Assembly (NCBI GenBank): GCA_964057225.1
Contig: OZ059895.1
Coordinates: forward strand, 23,198,688-23,262,687
Reading direction: 5' to 3'
Length of the DNA: 64,000 nucleotides
DNA from: Auanema rhodensis
Taxonomy: Eukaryota > Nematoda > Chromadorea > Rhabditida > Rhabditidae
This document shows, piece by piece, positions 52,608 to 61,498 of this stretch. Position 1 is the first letter of the stretch, and each line of letters starts with the position of its first letter. The position numbers and the translations under genes were made by a program. The notes beneath the pieces are model-generated. The model worked only from the letters and a program-made list of their open reading frames with translations, was not told the origin of the DNA and did no database searches.

Positions 52608-55600
52608 ATGGCTACTAATGAATATGAGGTTGGTCATAGTTTTCATAAAGAGGAAATCGATAATGCTATTGATGTTATCGAAAAAGTCAAAAAGTCAATA
52701 ATACGATTGACTTCTAGACTGTCTAAAGCACGAATCGAATCGATTACAGCTTTAGATTCAGTAACTACTGTCTTAAAAAATTGTTCTCGTACCGCTCAAA
52801 TAGTAGAAGAGCATGAGAATTCTAAAACAGAGTTTCTGTCCGTTCAACAGAATAATTCGGAAAAATTAGACTTAATTTTAAGAGAACGAGAAGCAAGTGT
52901 TCTTATGAAAAATCTTGCTGAATTATTGAATGTTTCTAAAGAGGAACTATTCAGTACAGTTTATAATTTGAACTCCAACATAACGAAGTGTTGTCAAATA
53001 ATGGATTGTGAAATTACACATCTTCCTGAAACAATTGAATTATTAATTTTTCAGAACAATGTGGATGTAGATGTTGATATTGACATTGATGTTGATAAAA
53101 TGGATCAACTAAACTTGAATAATGAAGGTAAAACTTTTTCTAGTACTGCAACGTATCAACCTAAATTACAGAGGCATCTAGAAAAGTACAGAATACCGAG
53201 TACCGAGCCTTATACTCCAGGTAAGAGTCTTATTATGTCTGAAAACGATAACGTTAGTGGAAAGATAATGGACCTATTACGTATGCAAATGCTTCCGGAT
53301 GTATTAACATTCACGAATGGTAGTGAAAATGCATGGAGAGGGTTCGTAGAAAATTTTAATGAGAAATATCCATTAGAAATTTTTTCAAGTGCATCACGCA
53401 GATTGATGTTTATTTCTAAACTGGGGGGTCAAATAAAAGAAAAATTTGATTGCTTGCCAGAGAAAGTACGAATGAGTACGGTGGAGGAGATAGTTGCTAG
53501 TTTAAACAGTAATTCTATCAGTTCTAGTCGTCGCGAACGAGCTAAAGCTTTACAATCATTGAAAGATCTCGATGTGGCAAAGTGCAAATCTTTGCTTCAT
53601 TATTGTAACACGCTCGAAAGTTTGACACAGATTGCCCACCCGGAGTTAAGTGCTGAAGAACTAGCTTTTGAAAGAGCGAACGCGTTATATAACACGTTAC
53701 TGAGATGTCGATGTAGTATGATGTTGTTAGACATACTAGAAAATGAGAAAAATGAATTTCTCTATGACAAAATCAGAGATATTGCCCTCCGTTGTGAAAG
53801 AAATCAAGCAAGCAGGAGAGAAAAAACGTTGGATAATTCATTCAAAAAAGTTTCGTCTACTCACGAAGTAGCTCGGGATATGAAACGAGAATACGAACGG
53901 AAAGAAAGAAAAGTGCATGACAATCCACCATGCTTTTATTGTGGAAAATCTGGACACTCTGGTTCAAATTGTTTCAAAAGAAAGAGGGAACAAGAAAATA
54001 ACAAGAACCAGATAGTGGACAAACTCCAATACAAGCAACCCAGTTATGAGAGAATGAAACCATTACTCAATAACGAGATAAACGCTTGGAGTAATAATAT
54101 AAGTGTCACAAAAAGAGAAGTTACTGAAATAGTAGGGAAACAAACCCTTTTCGATTTCATACTTTGTGAACAAGTGCGAATACCAAGTCTTATAGATTCT
54201 GGGTCTCAGATATCAGTAGTAACCACTGGTTTACTACAAAAGTTGCTCAAATGTAACAATATTGAACAATATCTAGAAATTCTTAGGATTGATATTGATT
54301 CTTTCGGCACAGTTCAGAATGCTTCAGGAGAAAGTATGAAATTTGTTGGAGCCGTAAAAATGTCTGTTACATGTTGCGATAACAACATTACAGCAGTAGT
54401 CCCTTTTCTCGTCAGAAAAGATGAACAAGAGAAAATAATAATGGGAACAAATATGCTGGCAGCTTTTAATTTTTCTTTGAGGTTTGTAAATGAGCAAGCA
54501 CGAGTTTTAGAAAGAGTGGTAATTCCACCGAAAACTCAAAAATGGGTTAGAGTTACGGGAGGTAAAAATGAGAGTAACTATTTAAACTCTAAAATAGATA
54601 CTATACCTTCAGGAATTTGTACACTAAACGAAAGTGACGAAACTGAAATTTTAGTAGCGAATACCTCGTATTCTCCAAAAATTATGCGAAAAAACGAAAT
54701 AATTGGGGAATGGAGTAGTGATGATGTTGATTCATCAATAAAAAACCCAGAATGTCTGTTACATTCAAAAATAAACACTGATGCAGAAATGCTTGATCAG
54801 GGATGTAAACCCTCCGATCCAGAAAGAAAGAGAGAAAATGTACTAGAAGTATTAACAAAATCGAGTGGGTTTTCCATAGGAGGAGAACTGCATGAGGTCA
54901 TATCTTCTAACTATGATATTTTTGCTTTGGTAGATGCAGATTTAACGCATACCAATGCAGTAGTCATGAAAATAGATACTGCAGATCATGTGCCGATTAG
55001 ACAAAAAGTGAGACCAGTTCCATTTGGAGCTAGGACACATTTTCGAGATCTTCTGGATGGTTTATTAAAAAGAAAAATAATAGAACCAAGTAAAAGCGCT
55101 TGGGCTAGTCCTATTGTACTAGTAGAAAAAAAAGATAAATCACTACGTCTATGTATTGATTATCGAGAATTAAATAAAATTCTGAAATTGGATGCTTATC
55201 CAATTCCTACAATTGATCTTCTTTTGAGATCATTGAAAGATAAAAAAATCTTTTCTACTTTCGATCTTTGCTCTGGGTTTTGGCAGATCAAGTTAGACGA
55301 AAATGATAAAGAGAAAACGGCTTTCATTACAAGTGAAGGGCTATTTCAATTTTTAGTTTGTCCTTTCGGATTAGCTACTAGTCCACCTACGTTCCAACGA
55401 ATGATGGATACTGTATTAGGAACATTGTTACAAACAAATGAAGTATTCGTCTACATTGATGATATACTAATAGCCACTGAAACGGTGGAGCGCCATATGG
55501 AAGTAATAAAAAAAGTATTTGAAGCGGTGAAAAACGCTAACTTGTCTTTGAAAGCTTCGAAATGTAAACTTATGCAGAGAGAAATCAAATATCTCGGACA

Positions 55601-56009
55601 TAAATTAGATGGGCAAGGGATTCATGCTGACCCTGAAAAAATTAAAGCAATTGTTAATTATGAAATTCCCAAAACTGTTGCCGAACTACGAACTTTTTTG
55701 GGAATGGCATCATATTATAGGAAATTTATTCATAAATTTGCCGCAATTGCTAAGCCTTTACATGAAATGACTAGTGAAAAAAATCAGTGGGAATGGACAT
55801 CGCTGAGGAAAAATGCTTTTGTACATTTAAAACAAGCTATGACTACTGCCCCTATTTTAATGCAACCTGATGTCGAGGGGGCTATGAGTGGGAAAAACCC
55901 ATTCATCATATACTGTGATGCTTGCTCATCAGGAGTTGGAGCGGTATTGTGCCAGAAAGGAAAAGATGAATTTTGTTGCATCCAATTTCTTTTGTGTCGA
56001 AAGGGTTGA
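52608..56009 (+). CDS. gag-pol: Gag-Pol ORF: Gag, zinc knuckle, protease, reverse transcriptase, RNase H start
   Basis: A 1133-codon ORF encoding the structural and the first enzymatic parts of the retrotransposon. It starts at ATG in an AAAATGG context, the first ATG after the leader acceptor-like site. Residues about 12-60 look helical (coiled-coil-like). Residues about 150-165 form an acidic Val/Ile-Asp repeat. About 225-400 is the Gag capsid-like region. The CCHC zinc knuckle CFYCGKSGHSGSNC is at 442-455. Protease has the active-site DSG at 530-532 and IIMGTN at 610-615. RT spans about 800-1000 with catalytic Asp 886 (FSTFD) and YIDD at 949-952. A connection region follows (LRTFLGMASYYRKF). 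RNase H begins with catalytic Asp1104 (YCDA). Gag and Pol share one frame, without the usual gag/pol shift. The final 12 or so residues are out of frame relative to the family, so the true product continues in the -1 frame. Confidence 0.95.
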   Translation: MATNEYEVGHSFHKEEIDNAIDVIEKVKKSIIRLTSRLSKARIESITALDSVTTVLKNCSRTAQIVEEHENSKTEFLSVQQNNSEKLDLILREREASVLMKNLAELLNVSKEELFSTVYNLNSNITKCCQIMDCEITHLPETIELLIFQNNVDVDVDIDIDVDKMDQLNLNNEGKTFSSTATYQPKLQRHLEKYRIPSTEPYTPGKSLIMSENDNVSGKIMDLLRMQMLPDVLTFTNGSENAWRGFVENFNEKYPLEIFSSASRRLMFISKLGGQIKEKFDCLPEKVRMSTVEEIVASLNSNSISSSRRERAKALQSLKDLDVAKCKSLLHYCNTLESLTQIAHPELSAEELAFERANALYNTLLRCRCSMMLLDILENEKNEFLYDKIRDIALRCERNQASRREKTLDNSFKKVSSTHEVARDMKREYERKERKVHDNPPCFYCGKSGHSGSNCFKRKREQENNKNQIVDKLQYKQPSYERMKPLLNNEINAWSNNISVTKREVTEIVGKQTLFDFILCEQVRIPSLIDSGSQISVVTTGLLQKLLKCNNIEQYLEILRIDIDSFGTVQNASGESMKFVGAVKMSVTCCDNNITAVVPFLVRKDEQEKIIMGTNMLAAFNFSLRFVNEQARVLERVVIPPKTQKWVRVTGGKNESNYLNSKIDTIPSGICTLNESDETEILVANTSYSPKIMRKNEIIGEWSSDDVDSSIKNPECLLHSKINTDAEMLDQGCKPSDPERKRENVLEVLTKSSGFSIGGELHEVISSNYDIFALVDADLTHTNAVVMKIDTADHVPIRQKVRPVPFGARTHFRDLLDGLLKRKIIEPSKSAWASPIVLVEKKDKSLRLCIDYRELNKILKLDAYPIPTIDLLLRSLKDKKIFSTFDLCSGFWQIKLDENDKEKTAFITSEGLFQFLVCPFGLATSPPTFQRMMDTVLGTLLQTNEVFVYIDDILIATETVERHMEVIKKVFEAVKNANLSLKASKCKLMQREIKYLGHKLDGQGIHADPEKIKAIVNYEIPKTVAELRTFLGMASYYRKFIHKFAAIAKPLHEMTSEKNQWEWTSLRKNAFVHLKQAMTTAPILMQPDVEGAMSGKNPFIIYCDACSSGVGAVLCQKGKDEFCCIQFLLCRKG
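55967..56009 (+). other. -1 frame break inside RNase H
   Basis: The first ORF stays open to TGA at 56007-56009, but RNase H homology moves to the -1 frame from about 55973, just after GATGAATTTTG. The effect equals loss of one base (or gain of two). No X-XXY-YYZ slippery heptamer is in register, and the site is in mid-domain, unlike programmed gag/pol shifts. So a disabling 1-nt deletion or a base-calling error next to the short T run is likelier than recoding. Confidence 0.8.
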
Positions 56010-57982
56010 CTAAAGCTGAGTCGCGATACCATGTGACAGATTTAGAAGCACTAGCTGTAGTCTTTTCGCTAAATAAATTTCAATATTATCTATATAATAT
56101 GAAAAACACGACAGTTCGCACTGATCACAAACCATTAACATGCCTTCTAAAAAGGACGGCTAATGGAAGAATTTTGAGATGGAGTTTGATTGTTCAAAGA
56201 TTCAATGTTAACATTGAATATGGGAAAGGAAAAACAAACATAGTAGCAGATGCTCTATCTAGAGGAGTGCCATTCAATGATTCTTTAGAAAATGAAAGTG
56301 AAGAACTTGGAATAAATTATGTTTGTTCGATAGATATCACTGATGATCATATCGAAGAATTAAAATCTGATGAAATATTTGGAGAAATAATCGATAAATT
56401 GAACAAAGGTGAACTGAAAGATAGAATCTTTCTACCAAATCATCCTGAAAAAACTTTTGTCGGTGATTTTGTTATCAATGAGAACCGATTGTTTTATGTC
56501 AATAATGATGGTGACTATAGATTAGTTATTCCTCATTCAAAAAGAAAAAAGATTTATGACGAATGTCATAAAGGTCTTTTTGGGGCACACTTTGGTCCAC
56601 AAAAAATTATTAGAAAACTGAAAAAGCAATTTTTTTGGAATGGACTCAGTTCGAATGTGCATAAATGGCACAAAGAATGTAAAAAATGTTTTATGACAAA
56701 CAAAAGGAGTTATGTTGCTCCACTCTGTCCAATAAACACAGAGAAACCGTTTGAAATAATTGGGGTTGATGTTCTTCAAATAGGACAGTCATACAAAGGC
56801 AATAAATATATTCTTGTGATAATTGATCATTTCACGAAATGGATGAATGCATATGCCATCCCCAACAAAACAGCAACTATAATTGCAAGTATAATTTTGG
56901 AAAAATGGATACTTGAGGGCGGGAAATGGCCTAAGAATATTTTGTCTGATAAAGGAACAGAATTCACAAACGCTGTTCTGAAAGAAATATTAGAGAAAAC
57001 TAAAATTAATTGGATCTCCACATATGGATATAATCCAAGAATAAACGGTATAACTGAGAGAGTGAACCAAACAATACTACGTGGACTCAAAAAATCTGTG
57101 GAAGATCAGAGAAATTGGGACACAGTTCTCCCTTATATAGTGTTTGCTTACAACACTACGCCACATGAGGCAACGGGTGAATCACCATTCTATCTTTTGC
57201 ATGGGATAGAACCAGTTTATCCATCCGCAATAGAACCCCCACAAGATAGTATTCAAAAGAATACGGAGGGAATACCAGCGTACAAACGTGATATCACAAC
57301 TAATTTAGCATTAGTTCGTAGAATAGCTCAAGAAAAAAATGAAGCCGAAAAAGCTCGCTTCAAAACAGCTTACGATAACAAAAACTTGAGAGAAAGGGTT
57401 CAAATACCTAAAGTAGGAGATCGAGTGTATCTCAAAACCCTAACACAAAAAAGGGGTCACACAATACCAAAATTGATCTTTGATATGAAAGGACCTTTCC
57501 GAGTTCTAGAAGTGAAGAAAACTTCTGCTTTGATTACTGATATCACAGGAAAAAGTGAACCGATTATTGTACCTTTTCAACAATTAATCACACTCCCTGA
57601 AAATATTGACGATATGAAGTTGGAAAAAATCAGAAAATCTAAAAATATTATTGAGATTAATTATTTGTCTTTTTTTAGACACGTCGAAGTCACGCCTAAA
57701 GATGCATGTCATCCTCTGTTTGAGTGCCCAGGCAAAATCCATCTTCCTAATGAAGCAGAACAAATTTGTTTCTGGAGAGAGCAAAACTTTGGGATTCTTT
57801 GTTTGAAAGAATCAATTTGTTTTATTCTTATTCTCGGGACAAGAATAGAAAAAAGGCCGGGGATGGTAGCAGTGAGATATGAAAAAAAAAAAAAAATTTT
57901 TTTCTTCTACTATATATTCTCGGGACGAGAATATAAAAAGGCCGGGGATGTCACAAATGTGTTCAAAACCACAACTAAATGA
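55973..57982 (+). CDS. pol: Pol ORF continuation: rest of RNase H, integrase
   Basis: This ORF continues pol in the -1 frame relative to the 52608 ORF and overlaps it by 37 nt. It has no convincing start: the frame opens after TGA at 55967-55969 and the first usable codon is TTG, so it is a frame-broken part and not a separate gene. RNase H continues with catalytic Glu25 (TDLEAL), Asp51 (TDHKPL) and Asp93 (VADALSR). Integrase follows: zinc-binding HHCC at His199, His206, Cys236, Cys239; catalytic Asp266, Asp326 and Glu362, with exactly 35 residues between the last two (DD35E); GPF of the GPY/F module at 507-509. The tail from about 530 to 669 is unrecognised, reads through an A15/T7 homopolymer and the polypurine tract, and ends 34 nt inside the 3' LTR. 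No chromodomain is seen. The end of the frame depends on the homopolymer length. Confidence 0.92.
   Translation: MLHPISFVSKGLTKAESRYHVTDLEALAVVFSLNKFQYYLYNMKNTTVRTDHKPLTCLLKRTANGRILRWSLIVQRFNVNIEYGKGKTNIVADALSRGVPFNDSLENESEELGINYVCSIDITDDHIEELKSDEIFGEIIDKLNKGELKDRIFLPNHPEKTFVGDFVINENRLFYVNNDGDYRLVIPHSKRKKIYDECHKGLFGAHFGPQKIIRKLKKQFFWNGLSSNVHKWHKECKKCFMTNKRSYVAPLCPINTEKPFEIIGVDVLQIGQSYKGNKYILVIIDHFTKWMNAYAIPNKTATIIASIILEKWILEGGKWPKNILSDKGTEFTNAVLKEILEKTKINWISTYGYNPRINGITERVNQTILRGLKKSVEDQRNWDTVLPYIVFAYNTTPHEATGESPFYLLHGIEPVYPSAIEPPQDSIQKNTEGIPAYKRDITTNLALVRRIAQEKNEAEKARFKTAYDNKNLRERVQIPKVGDRVYLKTLTQKRGHTIPKLIFDMKGPFRVLEVKKTSALITDITGKSEPIIVPFQQLITLPENIDDMKLEKIRKSKNIIEINYLSFFRHVEVTPKDACHPLFECPGKIHLPNEAEQICFWREQNFGILCLKESICFILILGTRIEKRPGMVAVRYEKKKKIFFFYYIFSGREYKKAGDVTNVFKTTTK
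57829..57864 (+). other. Upstream copy of hairpin plus polypurine-tract module
   Basis: Imperfect hairpin: TATTCT and AGAATA arms around CGGGACA (57829-57847), then GAAAAAAGGCCGGGGATG. It duplicates the functional module about 85 bp downstream but is followed by GTAGCAG rather than by an LTR. It overlaps the end of pol. Confidence 0.7.
57913..57935. other. Perfect 23-bp hairpin before the polypurine tract
   Basis: Arms TATATTCTCG (57913-57922) and CGAGAATATA (57926-57935) with loop GGA: a perfect 10-bp stem directly abutting the polypurine tract. The weaker upstream copy has one C-A mismatch. Function unknown. Confidence 0.8.
57936..57948 (+). other. Polypurine tract of the 3' LTR
   Basis: AAAAGGCCGGGGA ends exactly at the 3' LTR start (TGTCAC), the place where plus-strand priming occurs in LTR elements. 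Two pyrimidines (CC) interrupt it, which is unusual. Confidence 0.8.
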
Positions 57983-58432
57983 AGGTTTAATGATTGTTTA
58001 TTCAAATAATTTTCTTAGTTACATCCCATTAAATGGTTAACTTGAGCTTTCTTAACCATCAATGCAATTTATAAAATCACATAATTTATAACGCATAGTT
58101 AGATACGTGAAATTAGCATAATTAGTTTTGTCTTGTTACGGAGAACAAGAATATATATATATTATAGTTTCAGTTTAAGATTTCAAGATGTTACTTTATT
58201 GGCAGGTTATCAACTCAACGCTTGTAAACACCATGCAAACAACCTGAACATCTAAGATAAAATGATAAAATGATTAAAATGATTATTTGGCCTAAAATTG
58301 TTGATGTAAACAATTTTATTTCATATTTTGACAGTTCAATTATATTTTGTATTTTTATAAGTTTCCTTTTGTTTTCAATAAATTTATTTCTCTTCCCTTT
58401 CTTTGTCTTTTTCTTTCCACATTTGTATTTCA
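57949..58432 (+). repeat. 3' LTR (484 bp)
   Basis: Same length and, by reading, same sequence as the 5' LTR (offset 6311 bp). It is preceded directly by the polypurine tract and followed by the AGTG target duplication and satellite sequence. Confidence 0.96.
58377..58382 (+). terminator. Polyadenylation signal AATAAA in 3' LTR
   Basis: Same motif as in the 5' LTR and the only clear AATAAA downstream of pol within the element. It is followed by a T-rich stretch (TTTCTTTGTCTTTTTCTTT) that could act as downstream element. Confidence 0.55.
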
Positions 58433-58436
58433 AGTG
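58433..58436. repeat. Target-site duplication AGTG, right copy
   Basis: AGTG directly follows the LTR terminus TTTCA, and the satellite then continues TACATGGAAACTC. Confidence 0.9.
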
Positions 58437-59079
58437 TACATGGAAACTCAACATACACTAATGCATCATTTTTCAAACGATCATAACTAATTTTTGTATT
58501 GAGCGTTTCTCAATGTAGTATAGTGCATTCGATGCGGATTTTTAAGCTGCAATGATCTGTGTTATCAGATTTGCGCTAGCTTAAAAATGCACCGAGATAT
58601 CAACTGATATAAGTTCACACTTATATCCTCGATTTTCACCCTGAAGAATTAATTTTTTCGTTGAATAACAATGTCCATCGTCTTTGCCTTGAAAAAAGGA
58701 ATCTAAAAACATCTACTTTTTGCTAAATTATTTTGAAATTTTTCGAAAAAATTTTTGTCAAAATGTTTTTGGAAGCAATGTTGAGTGTACATGGAGACTC
58801 AACATACACTAATGCATCATTTTTCAAACGATCATAACTAATTTTCGTATTAAGCGTTTCTCAATGTAGTATAGTGCATTCGATGCGGATTTTTAAGCTG
58901 CGTCGATCTGTGTTATCAGATTTGCGCTAGCTTAAAAATGCACCGAGATATCAACTGATATATGTTCACACTTATATCCTCGATTTTCACCCTGAAGAAT
59001 TAATTTTTTCGTTGAATAACATCGTCCATCGTCTTTGCCTTAAAAAAAGGAATCTAAAAACATCTACTTTTTGCTAAAT

Positions 59080-59287
59080 TATCTTGAAATTTTTTGAAAA
59101 AATTTTTGTCAAAATGTTTTTGGAAGCAATGTTGAGTGTACATGGAAACTCAACATACACTAATGCATCATTTTTCAAACGATTATTTTGAAATTTTTCG
59201 AAAAAATTTTTGTCAAAATGTTTTTGGAAGCAATGTTGAGTGTACATGGAAACTCAACATACACTAATGCATCATTTTTCAAACGAT
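59080..59287 (+). repeat. 104-bp intra-monomer partial tandem duplication
   Basis: 59080-59183 and 59184-59287 both run from TAT[C/T]TTGAAA to TTTTCAAACGAT. The first copy has TATCTTG and TTTTTTGAA, the second TATTTTG and TTTTTCGAA, so they come from different monomer types, as expected from misaligned exchange rather than slippage. The conserved dyad block is doubled here. Confidence 0.85.
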
Positions 59288-61290
59288 CATAACTAATTTT
59301 TGTATTAAGCGTTTCTCAATGTAGTATAGTGCATTCGATGCGGATTTTTAAGCTGCGTCGATCTGTTTTATCAGATTTGCGCTAGCTTAAAAATGCACCG
59401 AGATATCAACTGATATAAGTTCACACTTATATCCTCGATTTTCACCCTGAAGAATTAATTTTTTCGTTGAATAACAATGTCCATCGTCTTTGCCTTGAAA
59501 AAAGGAATCTAAAAACATCTACTTTTTGCTAAATTATTCTGAAATTTTTCGAAAAAATTTTTGTCAAAATGTTTTTGGAAGCAATGTTGAGTGTACATGG
59601 AAACTCAACATACACTAATGCATCATTTTTCAAACGATCATAACTAATTTTCGTATTAAGCGTTTCTCAATGTAGTATAGTGCATTCGATGCGGATTTTT
59701 AAGCTGCGTCGATCTGTGTTATCAGATTTGCGCTAGCTTAAAAATGCACCGAGATATCAACTGATATATGTTCACACTTATATCCTCGATTTTCACCCTG
59801 AAGAATTAATTTTTTCGTTGAATAACAATGTCCATCGTCTTTGCCTTGAAAAAAGGAATCTAAAAACATCTACTTTTTGCTAAATTATTTTGAAATTTTT
59901 CGAAAAAATTTTTGTCAAAATGTTTTTGGAAGCAATGTTGAGTGTACATGGAAACTCAACATACACTAATGCATCATTTTTCAAACGATCATAACTAATT
60001 TTTGTATTAAGCGTTTCTCAATGTAGTATAGTGCATTCGATGCGGATTTTTAAGCTGCGTCGTTCTGTGTTATCAGATTTGCGCTAGCTTAAAAATGCAC
60101 CGAGATATCAACTGATATAAGTTCACACTTATATCCTCGATTTTCACCCTGAAGAATTAATTTTTTCGTTGAATAACAATGTTCATCGTCTTTGCCTTGA
60201 AAAAAGGAATCTAAAAACATCTACTTTTTGCTAAATTATTTTGAAATTTTTCGAAAAAATTTTTGTCAAAATGTTTTTGGAAGCAATGTTGAGTGTACAT
60301 GGAAACTCAACATACACTAATGCATCATTTTTCAAACGATCATAACTAATTTTTGTATTAAGCGTTTCTCAATGTAGTATAGTGCATTCGATGCGGATTT
60401 TTAAGCTGCGTCGATCTGTGTTATCAGATTTGCGCTAGCTTAAAAATGCACCGAGATATCAACTGATATAAGTTCACACTTATATCCTCGATTTTCACCC
60501 TGAAGAATTAATTTTTTCGTTGAATAACAATGTTCATCGTCTTTGCCTTGAAAAAAGGAATCTAAAAACATCTACTTTTTGCTAAATTATTTTGTTAATT
60601 TTTCGAAAAAATTTTTGTCAAAATGTTTTTGGAAGCAATGTTGAGTGTACATGGAAACTCAACATACACTAATGCATCATTTTTCAAACGATCATAACTA
60701 ATTTTTGTATCAAGCGTTTCTCAATGTAGTATAGTGCATTCGATGCGGATTTTTAAGCTGCGTCGATCTGTGTTATCAGATTTGCGCTAGCTTAAAAATG
60801 CACCGAGATATCAACTGATATAAGTTCACACTTATATCCTCGATTTTCACCCTGAAGAATTAATTTTTTCGTTGAATAACAATGTCCATCGTCTTTGCCT
60901 TGAAAAAAGAAATCTAAAAACATCTACTTTTTGCTAAATTATTTTGAAATTTTTCGAAAAAATTTTTGTCAAAATGTTTTTGGAAGCAATGTTGAGTGTA
61001 CATGGAGACTCAACATACACTAATGCATCATTTTTCAAACGATCATAACTAATTTTCGTATTAAGCGTTTCTCAATGTAGTATAGTGCATTCGATGCGGA
61101 TTTTTAAGCTGCGTCGTTCTGTGTTATCAGATTTGCGCTAGCTTAAAAATGCACCGAGATATCAACTGATATAAGTTCACACTTATATCCTCGATTTTCA
61201 CCCTGAAGAATTAATTTTTTCGTTGAATAACATCGTCCATCGTCTTTGCCTTAAAAAAAGGAATCTAAAAACATCTACTTTTTGCTAAAT

Positions 61291-61498
61291 TATCTTGAAA
61301 TTTTTTGAAAAAATTTTTGTCAAAATGTTTTTGGAAGCAATGTTGAGTGTACATGGAAACTCAACATACACTAATGCATCATTTTTCAAACGATTATTTT
61401 GAAATTTTTCGAAAAAATTTTTGTCAAAATGTTTTTGGAAGCAATGTTGAGTGTACATGGAAACTCAACATACACTAATGCATCATTTTTCAAACGAT
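61291..61498 (+). repeat. 104-bp partial duplication, second occurrence
   Basis: Same junction and same internal differences as at 59080-59287, displaced by 2211 bp. It was copied as part of the composite unit. Confidence 0.85.

Larger units (their letters stand above)
51638..58432 (+). mobile_element. Ty3/gypsy-type LTR retrotransposon (6795 bp), nearly intact
   Basis: Complete element with two 484-bp LTRs bounded by TG...CA, a 4-bp target duplication (AGTG), primer-binding site, leader, gag-pol coding region and polypurine tract. The order protease, RT, RNase H, integrase is that of Ty3/gypsy (Metaviridae), not Copia, where integrase precedes RT. There is no room for an env gene: the pol ORF runs into the 3' LTR. 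No chromodomain was recognised after the GPF motif. It lies in the sense orientation relative to the satellite as written. It is probably non-autonomous as read because of a -1 frame break in RNase H, although all catalytic motifs are kept. It is the only non-satellite DNA in the window. Confidence 0.96.

Noticed and set aside
55960-56009. Programmed -1 frameshift in pol
   Set aside because: The site is in mid RNase H, with no in-register slippery heptamer; an indel or base-calling error is more likely.
54578-57784. Minus-strand ORFs of 66-87 codons within gag-pol
   Set aside because: Antisense shadows of the coding strand; the + strand frames have clear retroelement motifs over the same bases.
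57700-57948. An env gene between pol and the 3' LTR
   Set aside because: The pol ORF runs into the LTR, leaving no space, and there is no signal peptide or transmembrane ORF.
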